Shown in pieces: positions 9,005 through 17,357 of a stretch of 64,000 bases of DNA. Source of the DNA: Microvirga tunisiensis (GTDB lineage Bacteria > Pseudomonadota > Alphaproteobacteria > Rhizobiales > Beijerinckiaceae); assembly GCF_009296175.1 (NCBI RefSeq), contig NZ_VOSK01000002.1:62001-126000 (forward strand). Direction: 5' to 3'. The position numbers and the translations under genes were made by a program. The notes under the pieces are model-generated. The model was not told the DNA's origin and ran no database searches. It saw only the letters and a program-made list of their open reading frames with translations. Each line of letters starts with the position of its first letter. Position 1 is the first letter of the stretch.

Positions 9005-9304
9005 TTAAGGATTGAGACCTGAGAGTGCGTCGGCAACAGCCTGCGTACCCTGTTCCCGGACCCGCATGATCCTGAGAGCCCGCTCTTTCTGCTCGAGGCG
9101 GTAGAGATAGGGGTCGAACTCGAGCGGAAGGGCGGGATCGCCGAGATAACGCGGCTTCTCCGCTCGTTCATAATAATCGGCTCTCAGCATCTTCCCGAGA
9201 TGTTCCTGTACCGAGTGGGGGAGCGGCGGCACGTTATGACGCGCCGACAGTGCCATAGAGCCCGGTTGGACAAAATCCGAGCGGTTCGCAATGTTATCAA
9301 GCAT
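9005..9304 (-). CDS. hypothetical protein, 99 aa
   Basis: A soluble protein of 99 residues without signal peptide or membrane segment. The C-terminal half is charged and rich in Arg, Glu and Tyr (YYERAEKPRYLGDPALPLEF, then a helix with LEQKERALRIMRVREQGTQAVADAL). I chose the ATG at 9304 because GGGG lies six bases upstream; an upstream TTG at 9319 is weaker. I do not recognise the family. The conserved-looking helix and normal codon use suggest a real gene. Confidence 0.6.
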   Translation of the reverse strand: MLDNIANRSDFVQPGSMALSARHNVPPLPHSVQEHLGKMLRADYYERAEKPRYLGDPALPLEFDPYLYRLEQKERALRIMRVREQGTQAVADALSGLNP

Positions 9305-9480
9305 CGAAAAGCCCCGCAAAACTGCTTAGATTAACGCGCAACCGGCGGCCTGGTTGCAGCCAAGATTGGCACAATCTGACGCAGGTCGCTCGTCCAACGG
9401 CTGGGCCGGGGCGGCTCGGCAAGCCTCGGCCAAGACTGACGACCTAGAGGACTCGTCCGTTACCAGTTCAGGGTAGAACT

Positions 9481-10814
9481 TTGCAAAACGATTCATTACT
9501 TGCTGAACGGCTCAAATTCATGGGCATCGATAGCGGGGTTTGCCAAGACCTTCAGTCGGTATGGAAAGATATATCCCCTGAGCTGCCGAGGATCCTCGAG
9601 CGCTTCTACACGCATATGCATCGGCAGCCGCAGCTGTCCAAACCTGATCGGAACGCAACAATCCCGGCTCGTTTCGGCTCAGATGGCGCACTGGGGCAGG
9701 CTTTTCAGTGGCAGCTTCGATGCAGCCTATGTGGAAGGTATCCGCCGCATCGGTCTCATTCATAACAAGATCGGACTGGAGCCTCGCTGGTACATCGGCG
9801 GCTATGCCTTCATCCTCAATGAATTGGTTCATGTCCTCTCGAAGAAACATCGCTTCGGTAGGGCATCGTTCGCCCGCAAGCTGACGGTGGTGAATCAGGC
9901 AGTCATGCTGGACATGGACTTTGCGATTTCCGTGTATCAGGAAGCCTTCGTCCAGGATCGCCAGAAGAAAGGTGAAGTCCTGTCGCAGGCTGTCGCTTCT
10001 TTCTCCGACGCGGTGCGGGAGAGCCTGCAGATCTCGGGGCAGGCGAGCGGCGCTCTGTCGGAAAGTGCGACGGCCCTCGATGAGGCAACCGGAAGCGCCA
10101 GTAACCTTGCCATTCAGGTCACGACGGCGGCCGAGCTGACGGCTTCGAACATGCAATCGGGAGCAGCCGCGACGGAGCAGCTGGCATCGTCCGTTCGTGA
10201 GATCGGGCAGCAGGCCAGTCGCTCGGCGGATGTCGCGCGACATGCCCTGGAGAACTCTCAACGCACGAAGGATTCCGTCAACGGATTGGCCGAGCAGGCC
10301 AAACAGATCGGAGATGTGGTCGATCTGATCGATCGAATTGCGGCTCAAACCAATCTGCTCGCACTGAATGCCACGATCGAGGCGGCCCGTGCTGGAGATG
10401 GGCAAGGGCTTTGCCGTTGTGGCGCAAGAGGTCAAAACCCTCGCCAACCAAACCGCCAAGGCGACAACCGAGATCGGCTCACGCATCGGCGCGATCCAGG
10501 AAGCTACGCAGCGCAGCGTGTCCGATATCGACAATATAGGCCAGATCATGAAGGAGCTGAGTGGTATTGCCACGGCGATTGCGGCTGCCGTCGAGGAACA
10601 GGCTGCGGTGACATCGGAAATCGCCGTGAACGTCAACCAGACTACCGATCATACCCACGCGGTTGTCCGGAGCATCGAGGCTCTGACCGGATCGACAGCC
10701 TCCGCGGCCGCAGCTGCGCAGCACGTCTCGAGCGCCAAGCACACCCTGGATCAACAGCTTCAGCGCTTGCGACAGGACATCGACCAGTTCCTCGCGACGG
10801 CGAGGGCTGCCTGA
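9481..10814 (+). pseudogene. globin-coupled sensor chemoreceptor (HemAT-like), broken by two frameshifts
   Basis: Three frames join to give about 444 residues: an N-terminal protoglobin domain and a C-terminal methyl-accepting signalling domain. The haem-binding part contains GLIHNKIGLEPRWYIGGY, whose His is the expected proximal ligand. The signalling hairpin tip reads LLALNATIEAARAG then GKGFAVVAQEV. The first break is near 9640-9645, where one extra base moves the frame inside the globin domain. The second is near 10393-10400, inside the most conserved part of the signalling tip, where two bases appear missing. The likely start is the TTG at 9481 with AGGG seven bases upstream. Intact family members sense oxygen in the cytoplasm and control CheA or a downstream output. 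No che genes are nearby. Either the gene is dead or the assembly has errors here. Confidence 0.8.
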
Positions 10815-10827
10815 AGAAGGCGCGGAG

Positions 10828-10853
10828 AAAGGCCGAGCTCCATCGGCCTTTCC
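10828..10853 (+). terminator. terminator-like hairpin after the sensor gene
   Basis: A nine-base perfect stem (10828-10836 with 10843-10851) and six-base loop ends in three T. It lies 14 bases after the stop codon of the broken globin-coupled sensor gene. The T-run is short, so it is a weak or rho-assisted terminator. Confidence 0.55.
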
Positions 10854-11078
10854 CAAATTCATGCGTCGGTCCGACAGGCACGGCGCACCTAGAGGAATAG
10901 AACCGATAGGGGTCCGATTTACTTGCCTTGCCCAGCTGTACAAAGTCGACGGAAGTAGTTTTGCCGTCGAATCGTGTCTTTTGGGGTACAGACACGACCC
11001 CGCAAATCAGACACCTTGCCGACGGTTGATACCGGGATTGCTTTCCGGTGCAGTTGACGGAGCCGTGGGGGCTTCTGT

Positions 11079-11303
11079 GTGGGGGCACAGGTGGATCAGA
11101 CGAACCAGGAAATCGAGCATATCGCTCGGGCATTCTTTGTTGCTAGGCACGAAACCGGGGCTTGGGAAACGGCGTCGCGGGTTCTGAAGCACGAGTTCCG
11201 CCTCTATGCTCGGCATGCTCTGTGCATGCTTGAAAAGAAGCAAGAGAACATTGGGGCTGATGGGCGTGAAGTGACACCGGCTCGATCCCTTGAGGCGGCC
11301 TGA
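11079..11303 (+). CDS. small hypothetical protein, 74 aa
   Basis: A possible 74-residue soluble protein beginning at a GTG. It is mainly helical, with IEHIARAFFVARHETGAWETAS followed by a basic helix and an Ala-rich end. I do not recognise it. No convincing ribosome-binding site is visible and there is no operon partner, so the call rests only on protein-like composition. About 260 bases before it and 200 after it hold nothing else I can support. Confidence 0.38.
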   Translation: MGAQVDQTNQEIEHIARAFFVARHETGAWETASRVLKHEFRLYARHALCMLEKKQENIGADGREVTPARSLEAA

Positions 11304-11508
11304 CAGAGGCCTTTTGCCGCCGGAAGCGGGCGAGGTTCGTTTCCCGCGGCGCCTCCGGGGATGAGCCATAGGCTCAGACGTCTCATCGGATCCGATACAG
11401 GCATCACGGCTTTTTGCGCGTCAAAAGGGGGAGGCCTGTTGAAGGCGCCGCCTTTCCTGCCATTTTGAATGGGTGCAGACTCTCTCCAGGGAGTCTGAGG
11501 AGCATTTC

Positions 11509-12489
11509 ATGCAATCACCCGACGAATGGGAAATCCCTCCTGAGTACCAGCCCGATCCGAGAACCCTCGGCTATGACCTCAAGGATGCTCTGGCCGCCAT
11601 AGTTTCCCTTCGGGCACGGGTTTCCGACGATGCCTTTACCGCTGAGACGCTCGGTACGGAACGGGCAGGACAGGGCGTTGTCATCCGGGACGACGGCCTT
11701 GTCGTCACCATCGGCTACTTGATTGCCGAGGCCGAGGAGGTCTGGCTGACCACCAACAAAGGCCGGGTCGTTCAGGCCCATGTGCTCGCTTACGATTATG
11801 AGAGCGGTTTCGGATTGGTGCAGGCGCTCGAACCCCTGGGCGTGCCGGTACTGGCCTTGGGCGATTCCCGCCACCTGGAACCTGGCGATCAGGTCGTGAT
11901 CGGGGGCAGCGGGGGGCAGAGTCATTCTCTTGCCGCACAAGTCGTCGCCTGCCAGGAATTCGCCGGTTATTGGGAATATCTCATCGATCCAGCCATCTTT
12001 ACCGCGCCGGCTCATCCCAATTGGGGTGGAACGGCCTTGATCGGGCCACGTGGGGATCTGGTCGGCATCGGTTCGCTACAACTCCAGCATCAGGCTTCCG
12101 GAGGCACTGTGGTGCCCCTCAACATGAGCGTGCCGATCGATCTTTTGAAGCCGATCCTGGATGACCTCCTGACCCGCGGACGCACCAAGAGTCAGCCGCG
12201 GCCCTGGCTCGGATTCTATGTTGCGGAAGCAGAGGACGACCAGATCACCATCATCGGCTTGGCCGGGGATGCGCCGGCACAGCGCGCGGGCCTGCGGGCT
12301 GGGGATCAGATCCATGCGGTTGCCGGCCAACCCGTGACTTCGTTGGCGGAATTCTATCGTGCCATCTGGGCCCTGGGCGCCGCCGGCGTCGATGTCCCGC
12401 TGACCCTCGAGCGGGAGGGGGACATGTTCGATGTGACGGTCCGGTCGGCCGACCGGGGCCGCTTCATGAAGGGACCCCGCCTGCAGTAA
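11509..12489 (+). CDS. HtrA-like pseudoprotease with PDZ domain
   Basis: A 326-residue protein with the S1C (HtrA/Deg) layout: a trypsin-like fold at about residues 25-215 and one PDZ domain at about 230-316. The three catalytic positions are all replaced. Where HtrA has TNAHVV this has TIGYLI (His to Tyr70), TDLAL becomes SGFGL (Asp to Gly100), and GNSGG becomes PNWGG (Ser to Trp172). The fold-defining segments GQGVVIRDDGLVVT, LALGDSRHLEPGDQV and RGDLVGIGS are kept, so the gene is not simply decaying. No signal peptide is visible, so it may act in the cytoplasm, perhaps as a peptide-binding scaffold. I chose the ATG at 11509 because GAGGAG lies seven bases upstream. Confidence 0.85.
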   Translation: MQSPDEWEIPPEYQPDPRTLGYDLKDALAAIVSLRARVSDDAFTAETLGTERAGQGVVIRDDGLVVTIGYLIAEAEEVWLTTNKGRVVQAHVLAYDYESGFGLVQALEPLGVPVLALGDSRHLEPGDQVVIGGSGGQSHSLAAQVVACQEFAGYWEYLIDPAIFTAPAHPNWGGTALIGPRGDLVGIGSLQLQHQASGGTVVPLNMSVPIDLLKPILDDLLTRGRTKSQPRPWLGFYVAEAEDDQITIIGLAGDAPAQRAGLRAGDQIHAVAGQPVTSLAEFYRAIWALGAAGVDVPLTLEREGDMFDVTVRSADRGRFMKGPRLQ

Positions 12490-12595
12490 CCATCGAGGGT
12501 CCGTGGCAAGTGCGTTGCGCTCGCCGCTGCGCTGTTCTCCGTCACCGATCGTGCAGATCCTGAGCGGGCGTCGTCCCTCGGGTGGAGATTGAGAC

Positions 12596-13432
12596 ATGAG
12601 CCTGAAAGTTACGTTGCCAAGCGGCGAAACCGTACCTGCTCTCGGGCAGGGGACTTGGCAGATGGCCGAGACGGCAAGCCGCCGGAAGCAGGAGATCGAA
12701 GCGCTTCGCCTCGGCGTCGAGCTTGGCATGACGCTCGTCGATACTGCCGAAATGTATGGGGAGGGCGCCTCGGAGGAACTCGTCGCCGAAGCTCTCGTCG
12801 GACAGCGCGACCGGCTTTTCCTCGTGAGCAAAGTCTACCCCCACAATGCGAGCCGCCAGGGTGTCGTGCAGGCGTGCGAGCGCAGTCTCAGACGTCTGAA
12901 GACGGACCGGTTGGATCTCTATCTGCTGCACTGGCGTGGAAGCGTGCCGCTGGAGGAGACGGTTGCCGGGTTCGAGGAGCTTCGCCGCTCCGGCAAGATC
13001 CGCCACTGGGGCGTCAGCAACTTCGATACCGACGACATGGACGAGCTGCTTCGCGTCCCCGCAGGAGAGAATTGCGCCGCCAACCAGGTGCTCTACAACG
13101 TGACGCGCCGAGGGCCGGAATTCGATCTGATCCCCTGGATGACCGAGCATCGAATGCCGCTCATGGCCTACAGCCCGATCGAACAGGGCAGGCTTCCACG
13201 CGGTGGTGTTCTGCAGAGGATCGGGCAGAAGTACGGCGCAAGCCCGTTCCAGATAGCCTTGGCGTGGCTTCTCCAAAAGCCGGATGTGATCGCGATCCCG
13301 AAAGCCTCGAGTCCTGATCACGTACGGGACAATCATCGAGCGCTTGAGATCCGGCTCAGTCCGGAGGATCTTGACGCCATCGATGCGGAGTTTCCCACGC
13401 CCAGGCGCGAGCGCCCGCTTGAGATGATCTGA
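12596..13432 (+). CDS. aldo/keto reductase
   Basis: A 278-residue cytoplasmic NAD(P)H-dependent aldo/keto reductase with a full TIM-barrel. The catalytic tetrad is Asp49 and Tyr54 (VDTAEMYG), Lys79 (VSKVYP) and His112 (LLHW). The cofactor-binding C-terminal part has IPKASSPDHVRDN. The family reduces aldehydes and ketones, often in detoxification; the substrate is unknown. The start has GGAG eight bases upstream. The sugar-phosphatase-like gene follows after 32 bases and is probably co-transcribed. Confidence 0.92.
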   Translation: MSLKVTLPSGETVPALGQGTWQMAETASRRKQEIEALRLGVELGMTLVDTAEMYGEGASEELVAEALVGQRDRLFLVSKVYPHNASRQGVVQACERSLRRLKTDRLDLYLLHWRGSVPLEETVAGFEELRRSGKIRHWGVSNFDTDDMDELLRVPAGENCAANQVLYNVTRRGPEFDLIPWMTEHRMPLMAYSPIEQGRLPRGGVLQRIGQKYGASPFQIALAWLLQKPDVIAIPKASSPDHVRDNHRALEIRLSPEDLDAIDAEFPTPRRERPLEMI

Positions 13433-13464
13433 CAGTTTAATCAGAAGCAGGACACCAGAAGCCC

Positions 13465-14298
13465 ATGACCTTCACCCGAGCCGATGCACTCGCCGTTGCG
13501 GACATTCTCAGAACGACGGCTCAAGCCGAGATCCTGCCGCGGTTCCGGAATCTGTCGGCTGATGCCATTCGCACGAAGTCGTCGCAACTCGACCTCGTGA
13601 CGGATGCGGATGAGGCCGCCGAGCGTGTCATCGAGGCCGAGCTCCTGCGCCGATTTCCGGGAGCGCTGGTCGTCGGGGAGGAAGGCGTCAGCCGAAATGC
13701 GAGCATGCTCGACGGACTCGGCGATGCCGAGCTCGCCTTCATTCTCGATCCGGTCGACGGCACCTTGAATTTTGCCTCGGGCCTGCCGCTCTTCGGCGTG
13801 ATGGCCGCTGTAGCGATCAAAGGCGAGATCGTCTGCGGGGTGATCCTGGATCCGATCTCGGACGACTGGGCGATGGCCGTTCGCGGAGAGGGGGCCTGGA
13901 TTCAGCGCCCGGACGGCAGCGCCAGCCCGCTTCAGGTTGCTTCGTCGGTGCCCCTGTCGCAAATGGCGGGCAACGTTTCATGGCGCTATCTGCCCGAAGA
14001 CCTTCGCCCCGTCGTGACGGGAAATCTGCCGAAGGTTGCGATGGCGGCCGATCTTCGCTGCGCGGCGCATACCTATCGCCAGATTGCGGCCGGTTACCTT
14101 CACTTCTCGTTCTCGTCGAGCGTGATGCCATGGGATCATGCGGCCGGCTGGCTGATCCATCGCGAAGCCGGCGGGTACACGGCGCATTTCGACGGTTCGC
14201 CTTACCGTCCCGTCAATCGCGGCGGCGGTCTCATCAGTGCGCCGGACAAGGAGAGCTGGCAGGCCGTGCGTGATGCCCTTCTCCCGCCTCAGACCTGA
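13465..14298 (+). CDS. inositol monophosphatase family protein
   Basis: A 277-residue Mg-dependent phosphatase of the IMPase superfamily. It shows both signatures: the metal-binding GEE near residue 72 with DPVDGT at 95-100, and the C-terminal WDHAAGWLIHREAGG. Members hydrolyse inositol-1-phosphate, histidinol phosphate, 3'-phosphoadenosine phosphate or sugar phosphates. None of these can be chosen from context. It sits 32 bases after the aldo/keto reductase. Its 3' end overlaps the end of the convergent regulator gene by ten bases. Confidence 0.9.
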   Translation: MTFTRADALAVADILRTTAQAEILPRFRNLSADAIRTKSSQLDLVTDADEAAERVIEAELLRRFPGALVVGEEGVSRNASMLDGLGDAELAFILDPVDGTLNFASGLPLFGVMAAVAIKGEIVCGVILDPISDDWAMAVRGEGAWIQRPDGSASPLQVASSVPLSQMAGNVSWRYLPEDLRPVVTGNLPKVAMAADLRCAAHTYRQIAAGYLHFSFSSSVMPWDHAAGWLIHREAGGYTAHFDGSPYRPVNRGGGLISAPDKESWQAVRDALLPPQT

Positions 14299-14930
14299 TC
14301 CTTCTTGAGATAGTTGTAGACCGTAGCGCGGCCCAGGCCCAGCACGCGCGAGATGTAGGCCGCCGCATTGCGTCCGCCGAAGGCCCCATCGCCGGCAAGA
14401 TCGGTAACAAGCTGCTGTTTCTGCGTGCGGCTCATCTCGGCGACGGTGAGACCGCGCTCGCGGGTCCATGACTGGATGTATTCGTTGATGCGTTCGTGCC
14501 AGTCCTCCTTGAACAGCGAGGCCGGCTTCTCGGGCGATTGCGGTACGGCGACGAGGGCGGTCAGCGTCTGCATGACGGCATGAAAATGCGAGACGTCCAC
14601 GTTGATGCAGAGAATGCCGATGGCCTTGCCATTTGCGCGCAGGACGGCGCTGACCGACTTGATGCGCCGCCCGTCCCAGTTCACCTTCTCATAAGGTCCG
14701 ATGATGATGTCCGACGGCTTGAAGTCGATCTCGTGCAGGAGAGACGGCTCACCGAGCTCCCGCTTGGAAAAGGGGTTGGACAGGTAGACCACTGTCTCGG
14801 TCGAGAGATCGTGGAGCACCACTTCCGCATAAGGTTGGAAGAGCAGGGCGATGGCATCGCAGATTGGCGCATAGCTCGCCAGTTCCGGCGCGAGCGTCAC
14901 CTTGGGGTTGGCTTTGCGCGTCCGGCTCAT
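14289..14930 (-). CDS. PAS/HTH transcriptional regulator, YheO/DauR family
   Basis: A 213-residue regulator. The N-terminal YheO-type PAS domain (about residues 15-130) contains the typical LLFQPYAEVVLHDL opening and GILCINVDVS. The C-terminal helix-turn-helix (about 160-210) ends RVLGLGRATVYNYLKK. The family includes DauR, which controls D-arginine catabolism, and related regulators of D-amino-acid genes. Its start overlaps the stop of the aminotransferase by four bases (ATGA), so it is translated from that message and is probably autoregulated. It is the natural candidate to bind the operator at 16092-16117. Confidence 0.88.
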   Translation of the reverse strand: MSRTRKANPKVTLAPELASYAPICDAIALLFQPYAEVVLHDLSTETVVYLSNPFSKRELGEPSLLHEIDFKPSDIIIGPYEKVNWDGRRIKSVSAVLRANGKAIGILCINVDVSHFHAVMQTLTALVAVPQSPEKPASLFKEDWHERINEYIQSWTRERGLTVAEMSRTQKQQLVTDLAGDGAFGGRNAAAYISRVLGLGRATVYNYLKKDQV

Positions 14931-16042
14931 TTGAGCTCTGTACGGACGAAGGCTGCTAGCCGATCCAATCCCTCCTCCAGATGATGAGCGGGCGCCCCAA
15001 TGCCGATCCTGATGTAATGATCCATGCCGTACACGTCGCCCGGCAGAAGCATGATGCCGCGCTCTTCGCGCAAGCGATGCACCAGCTCCGTCGAGTTCAT
15101 GGACATGGCATAGCGGATGAAGGCCATGCCACCGGCTTTGGGCGGCACGAAGGAGAACAGGTCGCCGTTGGCATCGACCCAGCGCTGCAGCAGCGCGAGG
15201 TTCTCGCGCAGGATGCGCTTGCTGCGGGCGAGGATCTCCTGTCGCTTGGCCGGCTGCACGGCGATCTCCGCCACGAATTCGCTCACCGCGCCCGTTGTGA
15301 TCGAGGTGTAGTCCTTACGCTGCCAGGAGGCATAGATTTCCTGAGCCGGGCCGACGAGCCAGCCGATGCGCAGGCCGGGGAGCGCCATCGCCTTCGACAG
15401 GCCGCTCGTGATGATGGCTTTCTCATAGAGGTCGGCGAAGCTCGGAGGCTCGTCCTGATCGAGCTCCGCGCCTTTATAGACCTCGTCCGCATGGAGGTAG
15501 ATGCCGTGCTGTCGGGCTATCGCGACGAGACCATCCATTGTCTCGCGGGACAGAACGCTGCCGGTCGGGTTGTTAGGATTGCAGATCGTCATCATCTTGG
15601 TGCGGTGCGAGATGGCTTTGCGCACGTCGTCGAGATCGGGCGTCCACCCGAGTTCCTCGCGGAGCAGTACCTCCTTTACATCCACGCCAATGGCGCGGGC
15701 CCAGCCCCAGATCTGCAGGTAATTCGGAACGAAGACCACGAGTTCGTCGCCGGGCTCCAGAAGCGACATCACGAGCAGAAAGTTCGCCTCGGCCGAGCCG
15801 TTGGTGACGATCACGTGGTCTGCATTGCGGTCGGGGTGAAGATTGGCGATCGCCTGCCGCAGCTCGACGCGGCCGTTGGTCCAGCCATAGCCGAGTTCCA
15901 CGTCGAGCACTTGGCTTTGCTGCTCGGGCGTCAGAAGCTCGCGCAGGGAATAGGGGTGCACGCCGCTGTCGGACAGGTTGTACTCAACCGTGTTCTCATA
16001 GAGCGACTGAATACGCTCGAGCGTGAATTCTTCGATCTTCAT
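14927..16042 (-). CDS. PLP-dependent aminotransferase, class I/II
   Basis: A 371-residue fold-type I aminotransferase. Visible motifs are GYGWTNGR near the start, ICNPNNPTGSV, DEVYKGAE and the PLP lysine in ITSGLSKAMALPGLRIGW. The family moves an amino group between an amino acid and a keto acid. I chose the ATG at 16042, with AGGG upstream. The frame continues to 16102 but that would run into the operator region. A close paralogue lies head-to-head across that operator, with the same SGVHP motif near its start. The regulator gene follows with a four-base overlap. Confidence 0.88.
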   Translation of the reverse strand: MKIEEFTLERIQSLYENTVEYNLSDSGVHPYSLRELLTPEQQSQVLDVELGYGWTNGRVELRQAIANLHPDRNADHVIVTNGSAEANFLLVMSLLEPGDELVVFVPNYLQIWGWARAIGVDVKEVLLREELGWTPDLDDVRKAISHRTKMMTICNPNNPTGSVLSRETMDGLVAIARQHGIYLHADEVYKGAELDQDEPPSFADLYEKAIITSGLSKAMALPGLRIGWLVGPAQEIYASWQRKDYTSITTGAVSEFVAEIAVQPAKRQEILARSKRILRENLALLQRWVDANGDLFSFVPPKAGGMAFIRYAMSMNSTELVHRLREERGIMLLPGDVYGMDHYIRIGIGAPAHHLEEGLDRLAAFVRTELK

Positions 16043-16091
16043 GATAATCCCTGCACTGAAGGCAATGCGTACGGTCTTTAGCACCACTAAA

Positions 16092-16117
16092 TTGGACTTC
16101 ACAGTCCAAATTGGACT
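16092..16117. promoter_or_regulatory. three-half-site operator between the divergent aminotransferase genes
   Basis: TTGGACT (16092-16098) pairs with AGTCCAA (16103-16109) as a perfect palindrome with a four-base spacer. A third copy, TTGGACT, follows at 16111-16117, exactly 19 bases after the first. The array lies in the 189-base gap between the two divergent aminotransferase starts. It is well placed to control both arms, most likely through the linked YheO/DauR-type regulator. The link to that protein is inference. Confidence 0.6.
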
Positions 16118-16231
16118 TGACGGTTTAATTCTAGACCTGCCATGGTCCGCGTCTGCCGGCTGCCATGACGATGCCGTGGAGCGGCAATTTCACTATGCTT
16201 GCCTCGACGCCATCCCGAATTGGAGCATTTG

Positions 16232-17345
16232 GTGCAGTTCGATACTTTCCTGATGGAGCGAAACCAGACGCGGTTCGAGAACGGCGTCGAGATCAATCTC
16301 ACGGAGAGCGGGGTGCATCCCTGCACCATCGAGGAGATCCTGCCGGGGGACGAGGCCCAGGCGCTGCTGCGGCAGCCCCTCGGCTATGGTTGGACGGACG
16401 GGCGGCCGGATCTGAGGGCCGCCATCGCGAGTTGGTATCCGGGAGCCTCTGCCTCCAACGTTCTGGTGACGAACGGCTCATCGGAAGCGACGATGATCAC
16501 GCTGATGGCGATGATCGATCCCGGGGACAAGGTGCTCTTCGCCGTTCCCAACTTCATGCAGGTCGATGGGCTCGGACGTGCCTTGGGCATGACCATCCAG
16601 CGCCTTCCCTTGCTGGCCGATCAGGACTGGCAGGTCGATCCAGACGCCCTCACGAAGGCGATGGACGGCGTGAAGCTGATTTCGGTCACCAATCCCGGCA
16701 ATCCGACCGGTGCAGTCCTGTCGCGCCGCAGCCGCGAGGCTCTTCTGGACGCGGCGCAGACAGCAGGTGCCTGGCTTCTCGTCGACGAGATCTATCGCGG
16801 CGGCGAGATCGACGGGCCGGAGACGGAGACCTTCTATGGGGCGTATCCCCGCGTCATCGTCACCAGCAGCCTGTCCAAGTCCTTCGCGTGCCCCGGGACT
16901 GCGTCTCGGCTGGATCGTCGGGCCCGAAGGCGTGGTCGAGGAGGCTGCCGAGCGGCAGGATTACACGACGATCGGAAGCGGAATCTTAAGCCAAATCCTC
17001 GGGGCTGCCGTCATGGAGCCGAAGAACCGCGAACGCATTCTGGCAAGGGGGCGAGCCCTGTTGGGCGAGAACGCCGATATCGTGGAGCGCTGGGTCGAGA
17101 AGCGGAATCGCTGGTCCTGGCAGCGTCCCGCTGCCGGCGGCATGGCGTTCCTTCGCTACGATTTCGACATGTCGTCGGAGGATCTGTCGAGCCAGCTGAG
17201 AGAAGAGGAAAGCGTCTTCGTGGTTGCCGGAACTTGGTTCGGGATCGATAATCACATCCGCATCGGCATCGGTGTGAAGACCGAGCATCTGGTGGAAGGA
17301 TTGGCCCGTCTGGACGCATTCCTTTCCCGCCACGGCATGGCCTAG
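16232..17345 (+). pseudogene. second PLP-dependent aminotransferase, one frameshift
   Basis: Two frames together encode about 370 residues closely related to the divergent aminotransferase. The first frame carries LTESGVHP, GYGWTDGRPDL, SVTNPGNPTGAV, DEIYRGGE and the PLP lysine in TSSLSKSFACPG. The second resumes at LRLGWIVGP and runs to the normal C-terminus. One extra A at about 16898, directly after a CCCCGGG run, explains the shift. The GTG at 16232 with GGAG six bases upstream gives the best start. As read, the protein would end about 115 residues early, without much of the small domain. It heads the plus arm of the operon. Everything outside the shift is well preserved, so a recent mutation or a sequence error is likely. 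Confidence 0.82.
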
Positions 17346-17357
17346 AGAGCATGGACC

